A stretch of 25,476 nt of DNA from a virus, in IMG/VR virus record IMGVR_UViG_3300025736_000177, positions 1 to 25,476 of that record. One strand, written 5' to 3'. The notes under the pieces were generated by a model. The model was not told where the DNA came from. It worked only from the letters and a program-made list of their open reading frames with translations, and did not search any database. Shown piece after piece: positions 19,961 through 25,476 of this stretch. The position numbers and the translations under genes are program-made. Positions within the stretch are counted from its first letter, which is position 1, and each line of letters starts with the position of its first letter.

Positions 19961-20620
19961 ATGAAGAAATGTACACAATGTGGTAAAGATAAAGATGTTA
20001 CAGAATATTACAAAGATAAAAGACATCCAGATGGATTACGTTATAATTGTAAATCCTGTCAAAATAAAACATCAAACAAATGGAGAAAAGATAATCCTGA
20101 AAATGTTCAGAAAAACCTTAAAACATATTACGACACTCATAAAGAAAATTGGCAAATTCGTGAAAAAAATATGTCCGATGAAGAGCGTGAGAAAAAACGT
20201 ATTAGATCTAAAGAATATTTTGAAAATAATAAGGAACGACTTCTTCAATATAGACGAGAAGAATATGCTTCAATCCCAAAAGAAGACAAAGAGCGTTACT
20301 CTCAAAAGTATTACGACACTCATAAAGAAGAAATTTGTAACCGTGCAAGAAACAATTATGAAAATCTTTCAGACGAGCAAAAGAAAAAAAATACAGAGAG
20401 AAATAAAATTTGGCGACAAAAAAATCGTCAAAAGATGCGTGCTTGGTCAGCTGTTGGAAACTCCCTTCTTAGAGGGGATATGGTTAAACCAATTAAATGC
20501 GAGAAATGTATGAAAGAAGATTCTAGATTACATGCTCACCATGAAGATTACGAAAAACCATTAGAAGTAATATGGCTTTGCCATGAGTGTCATATGAATG
20601 TGCATAAGAAACAACGATAA
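19961..20620 (+). CDS. HNH homing endonuclease
   Basis: A 219-residue protein. An N-terminal zinc finger (CTQC, C4/C7, with C30/C33) begins the type of domain seen in phage HNH enzymes. A long basic helical middle follows, with repeated YYDTHKE units (56-62 and 117-123). The C-terminal HNH core has CEKC (180-183), AHHEDYEKP (192-200, H193/H194), CHECH (207-211) and VH (214-215). It is a free-standing gene between capsid and next head gene with strong SD GGGAGG. It likely nicks or cuts phage DNA nearby and may move itself or the introns. The 21-base repeat at 20126-20146 and 20309-20329 points to internal duplication. Confidence 0.85.
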   Translation: MKKCTQCGKDKDVTEYYKDKRHPDGLRYNCKSCQNKTSNKWRKDNPENVQKNLKTYYDTHKENWQIREKNMSDEEREKKRIRSKEYFENNKERLLQYRREEYASIPKEDKERYSQKYYDTHKEEICNRARNNYENLSDEQKKKNTERNKIWRQKNRQKMRAWSAVGNSLLRGDMVKPIKCEKCMKEDSRLHAHHEDYEKPLEVIWLCHECHMNVHKKQR

Positions 20621-20639
20621 ATGATAGGAGATTAAAATT

Positions 20640-21239
20640 ATGCAAATGAAGGTTTATACCTATACAAATCCAGCGACTGCGGTTGTTAGGAATGAGTCTA
20701 TAGGTTTTACAGTAGATCAAATTACTGTAACAAACGTAACGGATGGAGCTCAGTATTACTGGGATTCCTCTATGACAAATGGTTATTACGTAACAGTTAG
20801 TTCTGGTGCGGTAACTACATCTAATGGTTTCACACCGTTAGCACAATCAACAGCAGTTGGTGCAACCGTTTCTGGTTTCACAAATGCAGCTCCAGGGGTT
20901 TTGACTGTTAATGATACAGCAACTTTTGGCTTTGCAGCTGGCGATACAGTAAAAGTAGTAGGAGTAGCGGATGATTTAACAGGAGACGCAAGTTTAAACA
21001 ACACGTTTACTGTTGCCTCTGTAACTGCAACTACAATTACTTTAGTTGAAGACACTTCTGTAACTGGATATAGCGTCTATGTTTCAGGTGGATATGTAAC
21101 TAGAGTAAGCGACACTGATGGTGTAGCAATACCAGTAGAGAACTTAGCTATACAGGGAATTACTTTAGGAACAGGCGTTGTTGGAACAGACGATGATGTT
21201 ATGACAGTAGTAGCACTTGGATCAAACGTAGTACTGTAG
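20640..21239 (+). CDS. Head/tail structural protein with FCCH-like module
   Basis: A 199-residue Thr/Val/Gly-rich beta protein following the capsid block; SD AGGAGA. The centre (about 82-150: PGVLTVNDTATFGFAAGDTV, then NNTFTVASVTATTITL) has the layout of an FCCH-like or Ig-like beta module also found in the gp10-like gene. The ends are beta-type. It may be a capsid decoration or minor head protein by position; the exact role is unknown. Confidence 0.6.
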   Translation: MQMKVYTYTNPATAVVRNESIGFTVDQITVTNVTDGAQYYWDSSMTNGYYVTVSSGAVTTSNGFTPLAQSTAVGATVSGFTNAAPGVLTVNDTATFGFAAGDTVKVVGVADDLTGDASLNNTFTVASVTATTITLVEDTSVTGYSVYVSGGYVTRVSDTDGVAIPVENLAIQGITLGTGVVGTDDDVMTVVALGSNVVL

Positions 21240-21263
21240 CCTAAAAACTACAAATAACAAGCA

Positions 21264-21302
21264 TAAGGGTTGGGGGACATAGTTTCTCCCTCCCTTTTTT
21301 TA
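21264..21302 (+). terminator. Probable intrinsic terminator with leader for next gene
   Basis: AAGGG (21265-21269) with CCCTT and an inner G-rich/C-rich pairing (TTGGGGGA with TCTCCC) around a CATAGTT loop, followed by seven Ts (21295-21301). The hairpin has internal mismatches. The next gene starts only 14 bases after the T-run, so it may allow partial read-through. Confidence 0.65.
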
Positions 21303-21315
21303 ACACGAGGTAGAG

Positions 21316-21675
21316 ATGAGTCAAATAAAACATCAAAATCGCTCAACAGATGACCTTCAGAAGTTGCCTATCATTGGTAAGCAGCCAAAGAGTGAAAAGG
21401 AAGAAAAATTCCTTCGTGAAGTCTGTGAATTTGAGTTTATGAATATGGAAGAACCAGGTCTTTCGCATCGTTTCCCATATGGAAATGCTAAGAAAAACCA
21501 CAATTTTACAATGTTTCATGGAGGCAAATATAAGCTCCCTAGATTTATTGCACAATGGATAGAGTCACGAAACACCCCTATTTGGGATTGGCGTCCTAAT
21601 GGTGAAGGTGGAATGACTAAGAAACTAATGGGACAAAACCCGAGATTCCAAATGAGACAAGTATACGGAGAATAA
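21316..21675 (+). CDS. Unknown conserved head-tail region protein
   Basis: A 119-residue protein. The signature YKLPRFIAQWIESRNTPIW, then DWRPNGEGGM and NPRFQMRQVY resembles small proteins found beside neck genes of other P22-portal phages, by recollection. The N-terminus is charged (RSTDDLQKLPIIGKQPKSEK). The SD in ACACGAGG resembles the portal leader. Role unknown. Confidence 0.6.
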   Translation: MSQIKHQNRSTDDLQKLPIIGKQPKSEKEEKFLREVCEFEFMNMEEPGLSHRFPYGNAKKNHNFTMFHGGKYKLPRFIAQWIESRNTPIWDWRPNGEGGMTKKLMGQNPRFQMRQVYGE

Positions 21676-21676
21676 G

Positions 21677-22570
21677 ATGAGTGAGTGGACTAAAGCACAG
21701 ATAATTCAGAAAATAAGACAAGTTACTGGTCGTTTCAGTGAAGATGATATGTCTAATACAGAATTAAGCGACAGATTGAATAAATATTATCAATTTAGAT
21801 TTCCCGCAGAAGTTAAGCTTGAGCAAAAACATGTATTCTATGAGTTTCAAACAAGTGCTAATCAAGCCACTTATGCAACTCCAGATGCTACATATACAAA
21901 TTTCGAACCACCTGCAACTGTAAATAATTTATCAATGCTTTGGTACCAAGACTCAGCAAGATTTGAACAGGAAAATCCTCTTCAATATAATTTTTCAAAC
22001 CCTTGGACGGGAGATGGAGCTACAGTTACTTTTACAACAACAATAACTGGGTTTCCTATTTACCCGTCTACTTTAACAATTACTGATAATACGGAGACCT
22101 TTGAGGATATAACAAGTACATGGACTACAGCTGATGTTACAATTACAGGATCAGAGGCTGGTACAGCTACTATTAACTATGAAGATGGAACGGTATCGGT
22201 TACTTTCAACGCAGCTCCAGATGACGGACAATTAATCTATTTAAATTACGTTCTATTTAAAGCAGGACGACCAGAAGCAATATTATATTTTGCAAATCAA
22301 TTCCAGCTATTTCCAGTACCAGACCAGTTATATATAATTAGAATGGGATCATACAAGGTCGTAGATGCTCTAGAAAACGCCACAGATACCCCAGATTTAG
22401 ACGAATGGGGACCATGCCTAGCTTATGGCACCTCTTTAGATATATTCGCTGATTACGGCGAGAATGACGCTTATTCAGAAACCACACAGCTACATAAAGA
22501 GCAGATATCTTTAATTTTAACAAGAACAGAACAAGATTTACTAAATACAAGATCAGTTCCTAACTTTTAA
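21677..22570 (+). CDS. Unknown structural protein (likely neck/adaptor region)
   Basis: A 297-residue protein starting just after the preceding stop. The first 50 residues are helical (TKAQIIQKIRQVTGRFSEDD, NTELSDRLNKYYQFRFP), as in head-completion or adaptor proteins. A beta-rich insert (about 110-195, TFTTTITGFPIYPSTLTITD) is followed by a helical end (DEWGPCLAYGTSLDIFADYG, EQISLILTRTEQDLL). A connector between portal and tail is inferred from fold layout and place. Confidence 0.6.
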   Translation: MSEWTKAQIIQKIRQVTGRFSEDDMSNTELSDRLNKYYQFRFPAEVKLEQKHVFYEFQTSANQATYATPDATYTNFEPPATVNNLSMLWYQDSARFEQENPLQYNFSNPWTGDGATVTFTTTITGFPIYPSTLTITDNTETFEDITSTWTTADVTITGSEAGTATINYEDGTVSVTFNAAPDDGQLIYLNYVLFKAGRPEAILYFANQFQLFPVPDQLYIIRMGSYKVVDALENATDTPDLDEWGPCLAYGTSLDIFADYGENDAYSETTQLHKEQISLILTRTEQDLLNTRSVPNF

Positions 22571-22581
22571 GGAGAAAAACT

Positions 22582-23112
22582 ATGGCTTGGGATAAAACCC
22601 TTCCTCAGGGATCAACAAAAATTAGAAATTTAGGAGACGTAATAACTCCTAACTGGGATGCTATTGAAACAGCTGATTCAACATTCTTACCACAGGGCTT
22701 GAATTTAGCAGATAGAGACGCGTTAGCAATTGCATCAGACCCAACAGCTATAGCAGATGCTATAATAGCCTATTCAAAACAAGACGCGGCTGGAAAGCCA
22801 CAAGCTTATACAATAGATCCTGATTCTGTAATAACAAAACTAACAGGCGGAACCTTAACAGCAGCGAACAATGGTAAATTATTACTCCCTAATGGATTAA
22901 CATTAATATGGGGTAGTAGAGCTATAACATCATCTTGGGTTGTCTATGCTTTTCCTGGTGGTTTTACCTTTACAACAGCTTGTTATTCAATATCAGGTAA
23001 CGCAAAGGGTTCAACTGCAACAATAGGCTTTGATACATTAACGACTACTGGATTTAAAGCTAAAGCTAGTGCAGGAACTCCAAATATTACATTTATGGCA
23101 ATAGGAAAATAA
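22582..23112 (+). CDS. Tail protein with gp53-like C-terminal domain
   Basis: A 176-residue protein. The start (AWDKTLPQGSTKIRNLGDVI, then PNWDAIETAD) is typical of phage fibre or spike bases. The C-terminal half (KLLLPNGLTLIWGSRAITSS, FPGGFTFTTACYSISGNA, ending FMAIGK) fits the gp53-like fibre-tip domain (NG---IWG ... F--A-YS ... AIG). SD AAGGAG. Probably a tail-tip or receptor-contact component. Confidence 0.65.
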   Translation: MAWDKTLPQGSTKIRNLGDVITPNWDAIETADSTFLPQGLNLADRDALAIASDPTAIADAIIAYSKQDAAGKPQAYTIDPDSVITKLTGGTLTAANNGKLLLPNGLTLIWGSRAITSSWVVYAFPGGFTFTTACYSISGNAKGSTATIGFDTLTTTGFKAKASAGTPNITFMAIGK

Positions 23113-23121
23113 GGAGTTAAA

Positions 23122-25293
23122 ATGACAATATCTCCCTTTAAAACTGGTCTCGATACTGATCAAGAACCTTTTTTAGCACCTGCTGATTCATTTAGCACCT
23201 TAGATAATATTCATATTAAGCACGGTTTTTTACAAAAAAGAGAAGGTTTTTCTAAGTTTGGTGATCTAGTTCCAATGGCTGCTGGTATTGCTATTACAGG
23301 TATTACAACAGCTACTCTAGGGGTTATAACAACTGGAGCTCATAGTTATACTACTGGAGACAATGTATATATTACTTCAGTTGGCGGAATGACAGAAATA
23401 AACAATAAAATATTTACAGTAACAGTTATATCTCCTACTACATTTTCAATCGGAATCCATACAACAGATTTAACTCCTTATACAGCTGGTGGAACCTCAG
23501 CATTAGTAGATGATGCTACTGATCGAACTATGGGAATCACTCGTTATATAAAAGCTTCTGGTGGAAAAACTACAATAGCATTCAACGCAAGACGAGCCTA
23601 TAGATATAATACAGCTGTTACACCAGGTATATTTCTTCAACTTGATATCGCAGATATTTTTAGCTCAGGAGAATATGATTATGTTTGGTCGGCAAATTGG
23701 CAATCTGGCGGAGGTACTAATAGATTATATTTTACAAATGGACAGAGCGGAACTCCTGTCGCAGCTCCTACAGTTGATGGAATAAGATATTATGATGCAG
23801 CAGTAAGTACAACAAATACAACTAAATATAATCCCGTTTTAAGTCCAGTAGCACCAGCAGTACAACGTACTTTAGTAGGAGCAAAACTAATTTTTTCACT
23901 AGGGCAACGCCTTCTTGTTTTAAATACTTATGAGTTCACAGCTGGGGCAGCCGATGCAGTAAACAATCCGCAAAGAGCTAGATGGTGTGCTAAACAGAAT
24001 CCAGCAGAAGCAACTGGGTGGAATGATGTAGTTGCAGGTGGTGGGGGTTATACAGATGCAGCCACAGGTGATCAGATTATATCAGCTCGACAAGTACAAA
24101 ATCAGATAATAGTCTTCTTTACTAACTCTGTATGGTCGTTAATACCAACATCTGATCCAAATAGAGCGTTTAAATGGCAAAGAATAAATAATTTTAGGGC
24201 TGCTGAAGGAAGAATGGCTTCAGTTGGATATGACAGATATGCTACAGCATTAGGAATTAGGGGTATTACATCAACAGATGGATCAGAAACTAGAAGAATA
24301 GACGATAGAATAAGTGATTTCTGTACGAATAAGATTAATGTAAATGAATTTAAAAAGGTATTTTGCGAACGAAGTTATAATCAGAAAAAATGGTGGACGT
24401 TATTTAATAAAAAAGACACATCTAGTAGTGAGAATGAAGCAGCCCTAATTTATGATGATGATTCAGGAGCTTTTTCTACTTATAAAATAGATATGAACTG
24501 TTTGGGATATGGAAACATATCAATAGACTATACTTTAGATGATTTTACGATAGCAAATAATGAAGATAGAGAACTAACAGAATATGATGAAGAAACGTTA
24601 CTTTCATATTTTTTACTCGATAATCAAGAGATTTTCTTAGGTGGAGATATAAATGGTTCGATATTCAAACTAGAAACAGGAACTTCAGACAATGGTTTAT
24701 CGATAGACTCTGAGTTTGTAACTGCTGGTTGGAATCCATTTAAAGATCAGAAAAAAGAAGCAAGATTTCAATATGTTGATATCTATTTTGATACAGATGT
24801 TAGAACAAAAGGAATTGTTAGTTTCTATAAAGATACTGAAAAATCTCCATACTTAACTAGACAGATAGACTTCTTACCAAACCTACATTTTATTACTCAA
24901 ATTATCGGTGCTACTAATGAAAATCCAGTAAGCGTTGAAGCTCCAGACCATGGACTAGCTACAGGCGATGCGATCTATATATATGGTGTAGACGGTATGG
25001 AAGAAATAAATAGTAGCGAAAGTTCTACTTCTTACGTTATTACGGTAGTAGATGTTAATAACTTCACTCTTGATGGAATAGATGGAACTGTTGCTAATTT
25101 TGGAACATTTTCTAATGGTGGAGGAGTCTATAAAAAACTATTTTATAAGACCAAAACATGGAAGAGAGTGTTTGCGGGAGGCGTAGGCTTCCAACATATT
25201 CTAAAATTTACATCAGAGGGAGTCAGCAGACCATTTAAAATACATGGTTTTGATCCCTCATTTACTCCAATTGGAAAAAGGATGACTAACTAA
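23122..25293 (+). CDS. P22 gp10-like tail accessory / DNA stabilisation protein with two FCCH-like inserts
   Basis: A 723-residue protein. ISPFKTGLDTDQEPFLAPAD, then HGFLQKREGFSKFG is the start typical of this tail-hub family, which plugs the portal after packaging. Repeated WSxIPTSDPNRAFKW and DDDSGAFSTYKIDMN-type strands follow. An FCCH-like module lies near 55-135 (ITGITTATLGVITTGAHSYT, GGMTEINNKIFTVTVI) and a second near 590-665 (ATGDAIYIYGVDGMEEINSS, FTLDGIDGT), together extending the usual length. SD AAGGAG. The stop overlaps the start of the next gene. Confidence 0.7.
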   Translation: MTISPFKTGLDTDQEPFLAPADSFSTLDNIHIKHGFLQKREGFSKFGDLVPMAAGIAITGITTATLGVITTGAHSYTTGDNVYITSVGGMTEINNKIFTVTVISPTTFSIGIHTTDLTPYTAGGTSALVDDATDRTMGITRYIKASGGKTTIAFNARRAYRYNTAVTPGIFLQLDIADIFSSGEYDYVWSANWQSGGGTNRLYFTNGQSGTPVAAPTVDGIRYYDAAVSTTNTTKYNPVLSPVAPAVQRTLVGAKLIFSLGQRLLVLNTYEFTAGAADAVNNPQRARWCAKQNPAEATGWNDVVAGGGGYTDAATGDQIISARQVQNQIIVFFTNSVWSLIPTSDPNRAFKWQRINNFRAAEGRMASVGYDRYATALGIRGITSTDGSETRRIDDRISDFCTNKINVNEFKKVFCERSYNQKKWWTLFNKKDTSSSENEAALIYDDDSGAFSTYKIDMNCLGYGNISIDYTLDDFTIANNEDRELTEYDEETLLSYFLLDNQEIFLGGDINGSIFKLETGTSDNGLSIDSEFVTAGWNPFKDQKKEARFQYVDIYFDTDVRTKGIVSFYKDTEKSPYLTRQIDFLPNLHFITQIIGATNENPVSVEAPDHGLATGDAIYIYGVDGMEEINSSESSTSYVITVVDVNNFTLDGIDGTVANFGTFSNGGGVYKKLFYKTKTWKRVFAGGVGFQHILKFTSEGVSRPFKIHGFDPSFTPIGKRMTN

Positions 25294-25476
25294 TGACGTT
25301 ACCAACAACAATCGATTTACCATCAATAGAAGATAATCAAAATAGCGAAGATAGAGATAAATATCTAAAAGATTTAGTAAAAGAACTTCAGGGTATGTAC
25401 GAAAGTCTTACTGAAAATATTAATGGATTTATTAGAAATGATACAGAAGTAGATCAAGCAAAATGGACTCCAACAC
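25293..25476 (+). CDS. Tail fibre, N-terminal part (3' end outside window)
   Basis: ATG at 25293 lies in the preceding stop (TAATG). MTLPTTIDLPSIEDNQNSED, a helical stretch (DKYLKDLVKELQGMYESLTE) and NGFIRNDTEVDQAKWTPT form a short adapter typical of the N-terminus of phage tail fibres. It runs off the window in frame. Only 61 residues are visible. Confidence 0.7.
   Translation, partial: MTLPTTIDLPSIEDNQNSEDRDKYLKDLVKELQGMYESLTENINGFIRNDTEVDQAKWTPT

Noticed and set aside
19900-20639. A third intron holding the HNH gene
   Set aside because: The capsid protein already ends plausibly at 19907, no core elements (P4, P7) are seen around the HNH gene and no capsid sequence follows it.
20786-21055. 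Minus-strand hydrophobic reading frame in the 20640 gene
   Set aside because: It is the mirror of Thr/Val codon bias in a beta protein, without SD or promoter.

Overview
The window is a stretch of an AT-rich tailed-phage genome (Caudoviricetes). It holds a PBSX-like large terminase, a P22-type portal, a scaffold, an N4-gp56-type major capsid protein, a P22 gp10-like tail accessory protein and several tail-fibre proteins. The portal and the gp10-like protein suggest a short-tailed (podovirus-like) virion. No integrase, DNA polymerase, lysozyme or other lysis enzyme is visible, so this looks like only part of the genome. The host cannot be named from the sequence. Genes are tightly packed, often with ATGA or TAATG start/stop overlaps and good Shine-Dalgarno (SD) sites.

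Layout. (1) 1-3490, rightward: the end of a tail fibre, three tandem paralogous fibre-type proteins, a tail-assembly-chaperone-like protein and a 38-residue membrane peptide, closed by a terminator. (2) 3529-5755, leftward: two small Cys-containing proteins, then a RecT-like annealing protein and a YqaJ/lambda-exonuclease-like nuclease, together a two-component recombination system. (3) 5803-6390: a divergent control region with overlapping promoters, a Cro-sized HTH protein, hairpins and direct repeats. (4) 6386-9787, rightward: a replication-initiator-like protein whose central coding region carries repeats and palindromes resembling a lambda-type origin, a RusA-type resolvase and a chain of small early genes. 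(5) 9807-12657: a ParB-like protein, a probable small terminase, small genes, a poorly paired tRNA-Thr, an HTH regulator and tiny coupled ORFs. (6) 12658-25476, rightward: packaging, head and tail genes, with a promoter and small lipoprotein inserted between terminase and portal.

The most striking feature is the major capsid gene. It is split by two group I introns separated by a 38-nt exon. Intron 1 (18021-18983) carries a LAGLIDADG endonuclease whose first codons appear to double as ribozyme core. Intron 2 (19022-about 19264) has no ORF. A separate HNH endonuclease gene directly follows the capsid gene. P1 pairing with a U-G wobble can be drawn for both 5' splice sites, and P10 pairing supports the 3' site of intron 1. 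Joining the exons gives one continuous protein of about 313 residues.

Functionally, the annealing protein, exonuclease, initiator and RusA form the DNA recombination and replication module. The ParB-like protein and both terminase subunits serve packaging. The portal-to-gp10 block builds head and neck, and the fibre cluster sets host contact. All calls come from reading the sequence and recalled family features, with no database search.
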